Assembly (NCBI RefSeq): GCF_022808815.1
Contig: NZ_JAKZLC010000002.1
Span: 523,236 to 587,235, forward strand
DNA length: 64,000 nucleotides
Direction: 5' to 3'
From: Geothrix paludis
Lineage (GTDB): Bacteria > Acidobacteriota > Holophagae > Holophagales > Holophagaceae
Both the position numbers and the translations under genes were made by a program. Positions 1 through 8,301 of this stretch are shown here, piece after piece (position 1 is the stretch's first letter; each line of letters opens with the position of its first letter). A model generated the notes under the pieces. That model was not told where the DNA came from and did no database searches. It was given only the letters and a program-made list of their open reading frames with translations.

Positions 1-2
1 CA

Positions 3-953
3 TGGTTCCCCCAACCGGACATGGATGGGCAGGCCTACACAGTGCATGCCGTTATCCGGACGCCCAAGGACGATGTACCCGTCGCCCCCGGCCGGACCAT
101 CCGGCGTGTCCAGAGCGACGCGGAAAATCTCCTGGAAGTCAGCATCGACAAGCCTGTGCAGTTCTTCTCCATGTTCGCGGGCGCCTACAGCTTCACCGAG
201 GAGACCAAGGACGGCCTGACCATCCGCGTGGCCGCCTACGCGAACCGGGGCGGCAGCATGCAGAAGCGGCTCATCGACATCGCCAGGCAGACCATCGGGT
301 TCTACGAAGGCCTGTTCGAAGCCTTCCCCTTCAGTGAATTCAACATCATCCAGGTGAATTCCTACGGCTTCGGCCAGGCCCCTCCCGGGATGATGATCAT
401 CACCAACGAAGCCTTCGACGGGAAGATGGACGAACTCAGCCAGCTCTTCACGAAGGGGATCAACCAGCGGTTCGCCCACGAGATCGCACATCAGTACTGG
501 GGCCACCTGGTGAAGATGTCTTCCCCGGAAGAGCAGTGGGTCACCGAGTCCTTCGCCAATTACGCTTCCGCCCTGGCCATGCGCGGCATGAAGAATCAAG
601 GCACGAGCGCCTATGAGGGCATGCTCAGCCGCTGGCGCAACCATGCGTCGGCCTATGCGAGCTCTGGCACCATCCCCTTCGCCAACCGGCTTCGCTGGAT
701 CAACGATCCGCGGGCCACGTTCCTCGCGCGGACCTCGCTCCTGTACGAAAAGGGGGCCCTGATCCTCGCCTCTCTCCACAAGGAAATGGGTGACAAGGCC
801 TTCGCTGTCTTCATGAAGTCCATCATCGCCAACTTCCGGTGGAAGGCCGCCACCACCGCCTCCATCGAGCAGATCGCCAGCATGGCCGGCCGCAAGGATT
901 ACGGCCCCCTGTTCCGCACTTGCTACTGGGGAACCGAGATGCCGCCCAATTAG
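3..953 (+). CDS. M1-family (gluzincin) metallopeptidase, 5' truncated
   Basis: The C-terminal part of a zinc aminopeptidase-like protein runs in from outside the window; the frame is open from base 3, so the start is not visible. The zinc motif HEIAH is encoded at 477-491, and exactly 18 residues later comes the third ligand Glu (546-548) in TESFANY, giving the HEXXH-X18-E arrangement of M1 peptidases. The segment before it (WFPQPDMDG, then VPVAPG) resembles the linker that precedes the M1 catalytic domain. The usual GxMEN exopeptidase motif is not clear here, where GQAPPGMMII stands instead, so it may be a non-classical member. A strong hairpin follows the stop codon. Confidence 0.85.
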   Translation, partial: WFPQPDMDGQAYTVHAVIRTPKDDVPVAPGRTIRRVQSDAENLLEVSIDKPVQFFSMFAGAYSFTEETKDGLTIRVAAYANRGGSMQKRLIDIARQTIGFYEGLFEAFPFSEFNIIQVNSYGFGQAPPGMMIITNEAFDGKMDELSQLFTKGINQRFAHEIAHQYWGHLVKMSSPEEQWVTESFANYASALAMRGMKNQGTSAYEGMLSRWRNHASAYASSGTIPFANRLRWINDPRATFLARTSLLYEKGALILASLHKEMGDKAFAVFMKSIIANFRWKAATTASIEQIASMAGRKDYGPLFRTCYWGTEMPPN

Positions 954-962
954 CCCCGCCAG

Positions 963-997
963 GGGCCACCGGCCTGGATTCAGGCCGGTGGCCCTTT
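963..997. terminator. bidirectional hairpin terminator
   Basis: A perfect 14-bp stem (963-976 with 981-994) with a GATT loop is followed by TTT on the plus strand. It sits between the convergent M1 peptidase and EamA genes and overlaps the last codons and stop of the EamA gene, so it probably ends both transcripts. Confidence 0.7.
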
Positions 998-1873
998 GGG
1001 CTGTGGCCGTTTGGGCAGCACCAGGGCATTGCCCGCCAGGCAGAGGGCGGCGCCCAGGGCCATCCCCCAGCGCCACTGGAGCCCTTCGAAGGCGGTGGAG
1101 AGGGCCAGGGCCACCACGGGGATGACGATCATGGCGTAGCCCGCCCGGCCGGCCCCGATGCGGCCAACCAGGGTGAGGTAGGCGCCGAAGGCGAGGATCG
1201 ATCCGAACAAGGAGAGGAAGGCCAGCGAGCCCAGGTAGAGCGGGGAGGGATCGAAGGCGAAGGGCCGGCCCGCGCCCCAGCAGAAGAGGGTCACGAAGGC
1301 CGCGCCGTAGGCCATGCCCACCGCGTTGCCCTGCACGACCGGGATGCCCTGGCGCTGGTTGCGCTGGGACACCAGGTTGCTGAGGCTGGCCGCCACGGTG
1401 CCGCCCAGCGCGAACAGCAGTCCGGCGCGGCTCAGGCCGCCCTGAAGCGGCCCTGCGGCGCCGGGCAGGCACACGATCCCCACGCCCGCCACGCCGAGGG
1501 CCATGCCCGCCAGGGCCCTGCGGGTCAGCGGGGTGCCGAAGAAGAGCCTCGCGCCGATCAGGTTCAGGACCGCCATCAGGGAGAAGATCACCGCCATGAG
1601 GCCCGAGGGAATCCGCTGCTCCGCCAGATAGACGCAGACGTAGTTGATCCCGAACATCAGGGCGCCCTGGAGGGCCAGCCAGCCGTGCTCCCGCCGCGTG
1701 AAGCGGAGCTTCAGCCCCCGCAGGAGGCACCAGACGACAAGCAGGGCCGCGGCCAGGGCGAAGCGGTAGGCCACCGAGACTTCGGGCGCCACGCGGCCGT
1801 ACTGGTAGGTGATGGCGATCCAGGTGGAGCCCCAGATCAAGATGGAAGCGAGGTAGAGGGTCAGGTTGCTCAC
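980..1873 (-). CDS. EamA/DMT-family transporter
   Basis: A 297-residue inner-membrane protein with about ten hydrophobic segments in two repeats, the usual EamA (drug/metabolite transporter) layout. It opens with the typical first-helix pattern LASILIWGSTWIAI. Substrate cannot be told from sequence; relatives export amino acids, nucleosides or drugs. The start is GTG at 1873, 6 nt after the DoxX-like gene ends, so it is probably the last gene of a four-gene operon (AhpD-like, GNAT, DoxX-like, EamA). Its 3' end lies inside the terminator hairpin. Confidence 0.85.
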   Translation of the reverse strand: MSNLTLYLASILIWGSTWIAITYQYGRVAPEVSVAYRFALAAALLVVWCLLRGLKLRFTRREHGWLALQGALMFGINYVCVYLAEQRIPSGLMAVIFSLMAVLNLIGARLFFGTPLTRRALAGMALGVAGVGIVCLPGAAGPLQGGLSRAGLLFALGGTVAASLSNLVSQRNQRQGIPVVQGNAVGMAYGAAFVTLFCWGAGRPFAFDPSPLYLGSLAFLSLFGSILAFGAYLTLVGRIGAGRAGYAMIVIPVVALALSTAFEGLQWRWGMALGAALCLAGNALVLPKRPQPKGPPA

Positions 1874-1879
1874 GGGAAC

Positions 1880-2305
1880 TCAGGTATCGGAGGCGGGGTG
1901 CAGCCCCACCAGCAGCGCGGCCGCCGAGGCGGAGAAGACAGAGTAGTCGAGGGGTTCCTTGGGGCCGAAGGAGATCGCCATGGCCAGGCCGAAAACAGCC
2001 AGGAGGGCCGCGCTGGCCAGGGCTGTGATTCGGGCGGCCCGGCCCCGCAGCGGCAGGAGCAGCGCCAGGCCCAGCGTGAACTCCGCGGCCGTGGCAGCCC
2101 AGGCCAGGAAGGGGATGCTGCGGGCCGGCATGAAGCTGTTCACCTGCGCCGTGTACTTCATGAAGTTGGCGAAGGTGCCGTAGCCCCGGCCCGGGCCCCA
2201 CCACCCGAACCGGGAGGCGATGCCCGAGAGGAAGGCCGCGCCCAGCGCCCACCGCGCGTAGCGGAGGGCCCAACGATCGAAGGTGCGCGAAGCAGAACCG
2301 GTCAT
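1880..2305 (-). CDS. DoxX-like small membrane protein
   Basis: A 141-residue protein with about four transmembrane segments, matching the DoxX/DoxX-like family in size and layout (N-terminal RYARWALGAAFLSGIASRFGWWG, then a helix with AATAAEFTLGLALLLPL). Family members are poorly understood; some act in quinone-linked thiol oxidation or redox stress. The ATG at 2305 overlaps the TGA of the GNAT gene by one base (TGATG), which fixes the start and implies translational coupling. A much longer open frame continues upstream but only in antisense-like GC-rich composition over the GNAT gene. Confidence 0.75.
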   Translation of the reverse strand: MTGSASRTFDRWALRYARWALGAAFLSGIASRFGWWGPGRGYGTFANFMKYTAQVNSFMPARSIPFLAWAATAAEFTLGLALLLPLRGRAARITALASAALLAVFGLAMAISFGPKEPLDYSVFSASAAALLVGLHPASDT

Positions 2306-2763
2306 CACGCCCTCTCCGCCAGGTCCGCGTGCTCGGCCTGGTAGGCCTCGTAGGAGCCGGGCGTCCAGCCCGCGCGGTTCGTCTTCCAGCCGTTCTCGAT
2401 CTTCTCCCAGCCCACGTGGGCGTAGTAGTCCCGGGCCAGGGGCGCGGCCTGGAGCACCCACTGGATGCCCTCGTCCAGGCCCACGGCCAGATCCAGCAAC
2501 TGGCGCCCCACACCGGCTTTCTGATAGGCGGGATGGATGGCCAGGTCGCACACGTAGCCGTCGTAGACGAAGTCCGTCCAGCCCCGGAGCAGGCCCACGA
2601 GGCGGTCCCCGTCGTAGGCGGAGATCACGACGTTGGAGCCCTCGAACATGCGCCGGATGCGCTCCGGATCGTGGATGGGCCGGCGCAGGGGCGCGGCGGC
2701 GTAGAGGGCGCGGATGGCGTCCACCAGCGGCACGCAGTCCAGGTGGTAGGTGAGGGCGTTCAC
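2305..2763 (-). CDS. GNAT-family N-acetyltransferase
   Basis: A 152-residue acetyltransferase. Motif A is visible as VCDLAIHPAYQKAGVGRQLL (acetyl-CoA pyrophosphate loop), preceded by the beta-strand segment NVVISAYDGDRLVGLLRG and followed by DYYAHVGWEKIENGW, the usual end of the fold. The substrate is unknown. The start is GTG at 2763, overlapping the stop of the AhpD-like gene by 4 nt (GTGA), and its own stop overlaps the DoxX-like start, so it is embedded in the operon. Confidence 0.85.
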   Translation of the reverse strand: MNALTYHLDCVPLVDAIRALYAAAPLRRPIHDPERIRRMFEGSNVVISAYDGDRLVGLLRGWTDFVYDGYVCDLAIHPAYQKAGVGRQLLDLAVGLDEGIQWVLQAAPLARDYYAHVGWEKIENGWKTNRAGWTPGSYEAYQAEHADLAERA

Positions 2764-3209
2764 TTCGCCTCCGCGGGGACATCGGGCAGGAAGGCCACCC
2801 CCAGGCGGTTCCAGGCGTTGATGAGGGTGATGGCGTAGGTGAGGTCCGCCAGTTCCTGCTCCGTGAAATGCTCCAGGGTCGCGGCGTAGAGGGCGTCGCT
2901 CACCTGGTGGCGGTGGAGCTCCGTGAGCGCCTCGGTCCAGGCCAGGGCCGCCCGTTCCCGGGGGGTGAACACGGTGGCCTCCCGCCAGCCGGCCAGCATA
3001 TGCAGGCGGCGCGGCGATTCGCCGGCCTGGAGGGCCTCCGTGGCATGCATGTCCATGCAGAAGACGCAGCCGTTCAGCTGGGAGGCGCGGAGCTCCACCA
3101 GGTAGAGGAGGCCGTGCTCAAGCCCGCAGGAGCGGGTGTGGCGGTAGATCTGCAGGAGCCCCTGGTAGGCGGCGGGGGCGAATTCGGCGTGGGGTTTGGA
3201 TGTGCGCAT
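2760..3209 (-). CDS. AhpD-like / carboxymuconolactone decarboxylase family protein
   Basis: A 149-residue all-helical protein of the AhpD/CMD family. It carries the redox motif NGCVFCMDMHA, the CxxC with a nearby His that in AhpD gives alkylhydroperoxidase activity. ATG at 3209 has a good ribosome-binding site (GGAGG, 5 nt upstream). It is the first gene of the four-gene operon and is divergent from the MocR-type regulator 84 nt away, which makes that regulator its likely controller. Confidence 0.88.
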   Translation of the reverse strand: MRTSKPHAEFAPAAYQGLLQIYRHTRSCGLEHGLLYLVELRASQLNGCVFCMDMHATEALQAGESPRRLHMLAGWREATVFTPRERAALAWTEALTELHRHQVSDALYAATLEHFTEQELADLTYAITLINAWNRLGVAFLPDVPAEAK

Positions 3210-3223
3210 GGAGCCTCCTGGGC

Positions 3224-3248
3224 ATCGGATCCATTCCAGGATCGGATC
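3224..3248. promoter_or_regulatory. direct repeats in the MocR/AhpD divergent promoter
   Basis: The octamer ATCGGATC occurs at 3224-3231 and again at 3241-3248, 17 bp apart, in the 84-bp divergent region; GATCCATT also occurs twice (3228-3235, 3266-3273). MocR/PdxR regulators are known to bind direct repeats in such regions, so this is a candidate operator. A TTGAAA (3259-3264) with TTACAA (3281-3286) would give a nearly leaderless mRNA for the regulator, but this is weak. Confidence 0.4.
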
Positions 3249-3293
3249 ATATGGCCCATTGAAAAGATCCATTTCTGTCATTACAACTAGACC

Positions 3294-4736
3294 ATGCGTC
3301 CCTGGACCTTCCCCATCGCCCTGCAGCCCGGAACCTCCCGCGAGCCGGTCTTCCAGCAGATCGCCCAGGCCATCCGGGGCGACATCCGGCGCGGCCGCCT
3401 GCGGCCGGGGGACGCCCTGCCCGGCTCCCGGACCCTGGCCGGAACCCTGGCCGTCCACCGGAACACCGTGCTGGCGGCCTACCGGGAGCTGGAGGCCGAG
3501 GGCTGGACGGTGGCGGAGGCGCGCACGACCCGCGTGGCCCGGGACCTGCCCCAGGCGCTTCCCCGGGCCTCTGCGACCCGGCGGGCCGAAGCCACGGGCC
3601 GGCCGGGCTACGACCTGGCCCCGCCCGGTCCCGGAAGGAGCCTCCGCGAGCTCGGCCTCCTGGCCTTCGGCGGCGGCCTGCCGGACCTCCGCCTGGTGCC
3701 CACGGACCTCCTGGCCCGGGCCTACCGGCGGGCTCTCGGCAGCCGCGAGCTGCTGGGCTACGGCGACGCCCACGGCGAGGCGCGGCTCCGGACCGCCCTG
3801 GCCCGGCTCCTCTCGGAGATGCGCGGCCTGGCGGTCACAGAGGGCCAGCTCATGATCGCCAGCGGCAGCCAGGGGGCCCTGGACCTCGTGGCCCGCACCC
3901 TGATCCGGCCCGGCGACCGGGTGGCGGTGGAGGACCCCGGCTATCCCACGGCCTGGCGCACGCTGCGGGCCGCCGGCGCGGAGCTGGTGCCCGTGCCCGT
4001 GGACGAGGCGGGCATGCGGGTGGAGGACCTGGCCGCCCGCCTGGCCGACGGGCCGCTCCGCGCCGTCTACCTCACGCCGCACCACCAGTTCCCCACCACC
4101 GTGACCATGGGCGCCGCGCGCCGGCTGAGGCTGCTCGAACTGGCAGCCCGCCACCGCATCGCCCTCCTGGAGGACGACTACGACAACGAGTTCCACTTCG
4201 AGGGCCGCCCGGTGCTGCCCCTGGCCGGGGCGGATCCGCACGGCGTGGTGGTCTACCTGGGCACCCTGTCGAAGATCCTCGCGCCCGGCCTGCGCCTGGG
4301 CTTCGTGGCGGGTCCGGGGGCCCTGGTGGAGGCTCTGGCCTCCCACCGGAGCGCCACGGACGGCCAGGGGGACCTGGTCGTCCAGCGGGCGGCCGCCGAG
4401 CTTCTGGAAGACGGCCTCCTCCAGCGCCATGCCCGCAAGATGCGACGGATCTACCAGGCCCGCCTGGAGGTCCTGGTGACGGCCCTGCGCCGGCACCTGG
4501 GTCGCGCCCTGGCCTTCGAGCCGCCAGTCGGCGGCATGACCCTGTGGGCCCGCGTGGATCCCTCGATCGACGTGGAGGCCTGGGCCGTATCCGCGCGGAA
4601 GGCGGGCGTGGCCCTCAGCACGGGCCGGCTCTTCGACTTCCACGGGCGGCCGAGGCCCAACCTCCGCCTGGGCTTCTCCACCCTGGATGAGCGGGAGCTG
4701 GAGGAGGCCGTGCGCCGGCTGGCGCGGGCTTTGTAG
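3294..4736 (+). CDS. MocR-type PLP-dependent transcriptional regulator (GntR HTH + aminotransferase fold)
   Basis: A 480-residue fusion: an N-terminal GntR winged helix (about residues 15-80, EPVFQQIAQAIRGDIRRGRL, then the HTH around SRTLAGTLAVHRNTVLAAYREL) joined by a linker to a class I aminotransferase domain. The PLP-binding Lys lies in LGTLSKILAPGLRLG, with the Asp/Tyr cofactor region EDDYDNEFHFEG before it. MocR proteins use PLP as a sensor or scaffold and usually control a neighbouring divergent gene, here the AhpD-led operon. It ends 4 nt before the convergent M16 peptidase gene. Confidence 0.92.
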   Translation: MRPWTFPIALQPGTSREPVFQQIAQAIRGDIRRGRLRPGDALPGSRTLAGTLAVHRNTVLAAYRELEAEGWTVAEARTTRVARDLPQALPRASATRRAEATGRPGYDLAPPGPGRSLRELGLLAFGGGLPDLRLVPTDLLARAYRRALGSRELLGYGDAHGEARLRTALARLLSEMRGLAVTEGQLMIASGSQGALDLVARTLIRPGDRVAVEDPGYPTAWRTLRAAGAELVPVPVDEAGMRVEDLAARLADGPLRAVYLTPHHQFPTTVTMGAARRLRLLELAARHRIALLEDDYDNEFHFEGRPVLPLAGADPHGVVVYLGTLSKILAPGLRLGFVAGPGALVEALASHRSATDGQGDLVVQRAAAELLEDGLLQRHARKMRRIYQARLEVLVTALRRHLGRALAFEPPVGGMTLWARVDPSIDVEAWAVSARKAGVALSTGRLFDFHGRPRPNLRLGFSTLDERELEEAVRRLARAL

Positions 4737-4740
4737 AAGC

Positions 4741-6009
4741 TCAGGCCACCAGATCCTGGGGCCGGATGTCGCAGCCGCGCCGCGTGCCGAGGGTGCTGAC
4801 GCCGACGCGGGCGGGATCGAGCAGGGCCTGCGCCATGCGCTGCAGGTCCTCCCGCGTGACGGCGTCGATCTCCGCGATCTGCTGGTCGAGGCTGCGCAGC
4901 TCGCCCTGGTGGATGGCCTGGTGGGCCAGGCTGAACATGCGGCTGCTGCTGCTCTCCTGGCTGAACACGAGGCTGGTGCGGGCCTGGAGCTTGGCGCGCT
5001 CCAGTTCGTCGGCCTCCACGCCGGTTTCGCGGATGCGCGCACACTCGGCCATGGTGCGCTGCACCAGCTCGCGCAGCTGGGCCGGGGCGCAGCTGGCGCT
5101 GATCTGCAGGGCGCCCGTGTCGGCGTAGGGGCTGAGGTAGCTGCCCACCTGGTAGCAGAGGCCCCGGCGCTCGCGCAGCTCCAGGAACAGGCGTGAGGCC
5201 ATGCCGCCGCCGAGCACCTGGCTCAGGAGGTTGGCGGCGGAGCGGTCCGGCGAGCGGTGATCCGGCGCGGGAAAGCCCATCACCAGGTTGGCCTGCTGGA
5301 GGTCCTTCCGGGGCACGTTCAGCAGGAAGGGCCGCGTGCGGGCCGGCAGGTTCGGAGCATGGTCCGTGCCCTTCGGCAGGCGGTCCAGGATGGGCGCCAG
5401 CAGCGCCTGGAAGGCCCCGGGCTCGAGGGCCCCGGCCGCGGCCACCACGAGGTTGGGCGCCCGGTAGGTGTGGTCGAAGAAGGCCCGGGCTTCCGAGGGA
5501 CCATAGCCCGACACCTGGTTCCGCGTGCCGAGGATCGGATGCGCCAGCGGCGTCCCCTCCCAGAAGCCCCCGTAGAACAGCTCGCTCACCCAGTCGTCCG
5601 GCTGATCCTCGCTTTGGGCGATCTCCTCCAGGATCACGCTCCGCTCCCGCGCCAGCTCCTCCGGGTCGAAGCGGGGCGAGGTCACCAGTTCGCCCAGCAG
5701 GCCCACCAGGTCCGGCAGCTGCTCGGAGAGCACCTTCCCGTAGAAGCAGGCCACCTCCTTGCCCGTGAAGGCGTCCACGTGCCCGCCCAGGCGGTCCGTG
5801 GCCGCCGCCATCTCATCGGGCGTGGCGTAGGAGGCCGTGCCCTTGAACACCGTGTGCTCGAGGAAGTGGGCCAGGCCCTCCTCCGCGGGCCCCTCGTGCC
5901 GGGAGCCGCGCCGCACCCAGAACCCCACCGAGCAGCTCCGCACGTGCGGGATGGGTTCGACGAGGATCTCGGTGCCCGCGGGCGTGACGGTGCGGAAGGG
6001 TTCGGCCAT
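4741..6009 (-). CDS. M16-family (insulinase-like) zinc peptidase
   Basis: A 422-residue single-chain M16B peptidase, the size of mitochondrial-processing-peptidase-beta-like bacterial proteins. The inverted zinc motif HFLEH is at residues 48-52, with the distal Glu probably in ILEEIAQSED; the C-terminal half has the conserved GGGMASRLFLELRERRGLCY segment. It has no signal peptide, so it is probably cytoplasmic. It stands alone, convergent with the MocR gene. Confidence 0.92.
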   Translation of the reverse strand: MAEPFRTVTPAGTEILVEPIPHVRSCSVGFWVRRGSRHEGPAEEGLAHFLEHTVFKGTASYATPDEMAAATDRLGGHVDAFTGKEVACFYGKVLSEQLPDLVGLLGELVTSPRFDPEELARERSVILEEIAQSEDQPDDWVSELFYGGFWEGTPLAHPILGTRNQVSGYGPSEARAFFDHTYRAPNLVVAAAGALEPGAFQALLAPILDRLPKGTDHAPNLPARTRPFLLNVPRKDLQQANLVMGFPAPDHRSPDRSAANLLSQVLGGGMASRLFLELRERRGLCYQVGSYLSPYADTGALQISASCAPAQLRELVQRTMAECARIRETGVEADELERAKLQARTSLVFSQESSSSRMFSLAHQAIHQGELRSLDQQIAEIDAVTREDLQRMAQALLDPARVGVSTLGTRRGCDIRPQDLVA

Positions 6010-6047
6010 CCCTCCAGTCTATCGCCCCGGCGGTCCGGAGCCTCGTC

Positions 6048-6356
6048 TCAACAGGGGCCGGAGGCCTTGAGGACCGCCTTCAGCAGACCCGGGAAGCGGG
6101 CCTCCAGATCCTGCTTTCTCAGACTGTTGTAGCGATGGACACCTTCCACCCGTGTCTGGATGAGCCCAGCCTCCCGCAGGACCTTGAAGTGGTGGCTCAG
6201 CGTGGCCTTGGTGGCGGACAGGCCGAAGGTCCCGCAGGCCCGCTCCCCGTCTGCGGCCAGCCTGCGCACGATCTCGAGGCGCGTGGGGTCGCTCAGCGCG
6301 TAGAGCACCGCGGGAAGGTCGAGCTGTTCGCGCCCGGGATGTTGGAGGTTCCGCAT
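6048..6356 (-). CDS. ArsR-family transcriptional repressor
   Basis: About 102 residues: a winged helix-turn-helix of the ArsR/SmtB class, with ALSDPTRLEIVRRL (helices 1-2) and the recognition region SATKATLSHHFKVLREAGLI, then a beta wing GVHRYNSL. No classical metal-binding CxC motif is seen, so it may sense something other than metal. The ATG at 6356 is preferred; the frame stays open upstream to a TTG at 6386 but that lies against the operator. It is divergent from the quinone oxidoreductase gene. Confidence 0.85.
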   Translation of the reverse strand: MRNLQHPGREQLDLPAVLYALSDPTRLEIVRRLAADGERACGTFGLSATKATLSHHFKVLREAGLIQTRVEGVHRYNSLRKQDLEARFPGLLKAVLKASGPC

Positions 6357-6388
6357 GGCTCCAGGATGCCCGGGCTCGGAGTTCAATC

Positions 6389-6403
6389 ATCAAATATTTT
6401 GAT
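6389..6403. promoter_or_regulatory. palindromic operator candidate for the ArsR-type repressor
   Basis: ATCAAA-TAT-TTTGAT is a perfect inverted repeat in the ArsR/oxidoreductase intergenic region. A second, looser one (ATTGT, 6 nt, ACAAT) lies around 6456-6471 just after the predicted -10. Such AT-rich palindromes are typical ArsR-family sites. Confidence 0.5.
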
Positions 6404-6422
6404 TGTTTTCAAACTATTTCGA

Positions 6423-6450
6423 TTGACCGGGAGCATCCGGCGGGTATATC
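6423..6450 (+). promoter_or_regulatory. sigma-70-type promoter of the oxidoreductase gene
   Basis: TTGACC (6423-6428) and TATATC (6445-6450) are 16 bp apart, upstream of the oxidoreductase start at 6490, which has AGGAGG as ribosome-binding site. Confidence 0.5.
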
Positions 6451-6489
6451 AATCCATTGTTTGACGACAATCGAACAACAGGAGGCCCC

Positions 6490-7476
6490 ATGACCCATCG
6501 CATCCAGTTCACGACGCCCGGCGGCCCCGAGGTCCTCCAGTGGGTGGAGGCGGACCTCCCCGATCCGGGCCCAGGCGAAGTGCGCCTGCGCCACACAGCC
6601 ATCGGCGTGAACTACATCGACGTCTACCACCGCAGCGGCGCCTACCCGGTGCCCCTGCCCGCGGTGCCGGGCTTCGAGGCCGCCGGCATCGTGGAAGCCC
6701 TGGGGCCCGGCGTGACGGACCTAGCGGTGGGCCAGCGGGTCGCCTACGTGGACGGCCCCACGGGCGCCTACTCGGAGGCGCGGAACCACCCCGCCGACCG
6801 CCTGGTCCCGCTACCCGCGGGCCTGCTCGACGAGGTGGCGGCGGCCCTCCTCTTCAAGGGCCTGACGGCGCACATGCTGGTCCGGCGCGTGTGGCGCGCA
6901 GAGGCTGACCCCTGGGTCCTGGTCCACGCCGCGGCGGGGGGCGTGGGGCTCATCCTGACCCGGTGGCTGGCCCGCGAAGGCGCCCGGGTCATCGGTGTCG
7001 TGGGCAGTGAGGAGAAGGCCGCGGCGGTCCGGGCGGAAGGCGCCGAAGCGGTCCTGGTGGTGCCCCGGGGCGCCGCCTATGACCAGGTGCCCGCCGAGGT
7101 TCGCCGGATCACGGGCGGTCGTGGCGTGGGCACCGTGTTCGATTCGGTCGGACGCGACACCTTCGAGGCTTCTCTGGACAGCCTGGCCCCCTTCGGGCTC
7201 CTGGCCTCCTTCGGCCGGAGCAGCGGCCCCCTGCCCCTGGTGGATCCCGCCGAACTGGCGAAGCGCGGCTCCCTCGCCCTCCAGCGGCCCAGCATCTTCC
7301 ACCACATCGCCGATCCCGCGGCCCTCCGCGCCGCCGCCGCCGAGGTGTTCGCCGCGCAGGCGAAGGGGATCATCCAGGCCCACATCCACGGCACGCTTCC
7401 CCTACGCGAGGCCGCCCAAGCCCATGCCCTGCTCGAATCCCGGGCGACGCGGGGCGCCCTGGTGCTCATTCCCTGA
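6490..7476 (+). CDS. qor: NADPH:quinone oxidoreductase (zinc-independent MDR family)
   Basis: A 328-residue medium-chain reductase of the QOR group, which reduces quinones with NADPH. It shows the GroES-like N-terminal half (HTAIGVNYIDVYHRSGAYP, AVPGFEAAGIVEALGPGV) and the nucleotide-binding loop AAAGGVGLILTRWLA; catalytic zinc cysteines are absent, as expected for QOR. ATG 6490 is chosen over an earlier in-frame start at 6457 because AGGAGG lies 5 nt before it. The divergent ArsR gene and the palindrome suggest repression by that regulator, perhaps relieved by an electrophile or quinone. Confidence 0.9.
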   Translation: MTHRIQFTTPGGPEVLQWVEADLPDPGPGEVRLRHTAIGVNYIDVYHRSGAYPVPLPAVPGFEAAGIVEALGPGVTDLAVGQRVAYVDGPTGAYSEARNHPADRLVPLPAGLLDEVAAALLFKGLTAHMLVRRVWRAEADPWVLVHAAAGGVGLILTRWLAREGARVIGVVGSEEKAAAVRAEGAEAVLVVPRGAAYDQVPAEVRRITGGRGVGTVFDSVGRDTFEASLDSLAPFGLLASFGRSSGPLPLVDPAELAKRGSLALQRPSIFHHIADPAALRAAAAEVFAAQAKGIIQAHIHGTLPLREAAQAHALLESRATRGALVLIP

Positions 7477-7515
7477 GGGCTCTCCTGAAACGGACCGTGG
7501 AAGGCGAGGCGGGGG

Positions 7516-8301
7516 TCAGCCCTCCGCTTCGCTGCCCGCCAGCCCCACGGGCGTGCGGTGGAGCTTCCAGCCGGCGAGGGCCCAGCAGAGGGCGCCGAAG
7601 GCCAGGAGGGCCAGGAGGGCCAGGGCGGGATGGGTCGTCACCTGTTCCTGGGCCAGCAGCTGCGGCGCCCCCACCTGGGCGGCGCGGCTGCCCGCCAGGC
7701 TCTCGATGTGGTGGGTGAAGGTGAGGCGCTGGAGGAAGGGTGGGAAGATCCGCACCAGCGGCTCCCAGAGAAAGAAGTAGAGGGCGCCCCAGAGGGTGCC
7801 GCGCTTGAAGAGCAGGCCCACCAGGGTCATGAGGGCCAGCTCGCCCCACCAGGCGCCCACCAGGGCCAGGATGCGGCCCGGCAGCAGGGCGGGGTCGCCT
7901 CCGACCAGTTGGAGGCCGAGGGCCCCGAGGACGAGCCAGGCGGCGCCCCAGGCGAACCAGGGCAGGCCCTTGCCCAGGGGCAGCGCCCAGGCGGGGGCGG
8001 GACGCACCAGCAGCAGGGGCAGGGTGCGCTGCTCCAGATCCTCGCGGATGCCCGCCGGGGCCGCCACCAGGGCCATGATGGGCAGCATCATCTTCACCAG
8101 CCCCTCGTGGAAGATGCGGAGGGCCTCGCTGGGATCGGCGTCCAGCCCGCGGAGGCGGCTGATGGTGAAGATGAGGAGGCTGAGGCCCACCGGCGCCATG
8201 ACCAGGGCCGCCAGCACCCAGCCCCGGCCTTGGAGCACGCGAGGCAGGTATCCCCGCGCCGTGGCACGGATCGTCGCCAAGGGGGTCGGGATCCCGTTCA
8301 T
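7516..8301 (-). CDS. ABC-2-type transporter permease
   Basis: A 261-residue membrane protein with about six hydrophobic segments and the charged cytoplasmic loop typical of ABC-2 permeases (IREDLEQRTLPLLLVRPAPAW, between TM2 and TM3). The ATG overlaps the stop of the ATPase gene by 4 nt (ATGA), so the two are coupled and should form one exporter. The substrate is unknown. It is the last gene of the four-gene cluster. Confidence 0.8.
   Translation of the reverse strand: MNGIPTPLATIRATARGYLPRVLQGRGWVLAALVMAPVGLSLLIFTISRLRGLDADPSEALRIFHEGLVKMMLPIMALVAAPAGIREDLEQRTLPLLLVRPAPAWALPLGKGLPWFAWGAAWLVLGALGLQLVGGDPALLPGRILALVGAWWGELALMTLVGLLFKRGTLWGALYFFLWEPLVRIFPPFLQRLTFTHHIESLAGSRAAQVGAPQLLAQEQVTTHPALALLALLAFGALCWALAGWKLHRTPVGLAGSEAEG

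Noticed and set aside
839..2344. Long open frames opposite real genes, such as 839-2344 (+), 2760-5042 (-), 13557-16595 (-) and 49894-53187 (-)
   Set aside because: They are antisense to clear genes and have the low-complexity Gly/Ala/Arg/His-rich content typical of shadow frames in high-GC DNA.
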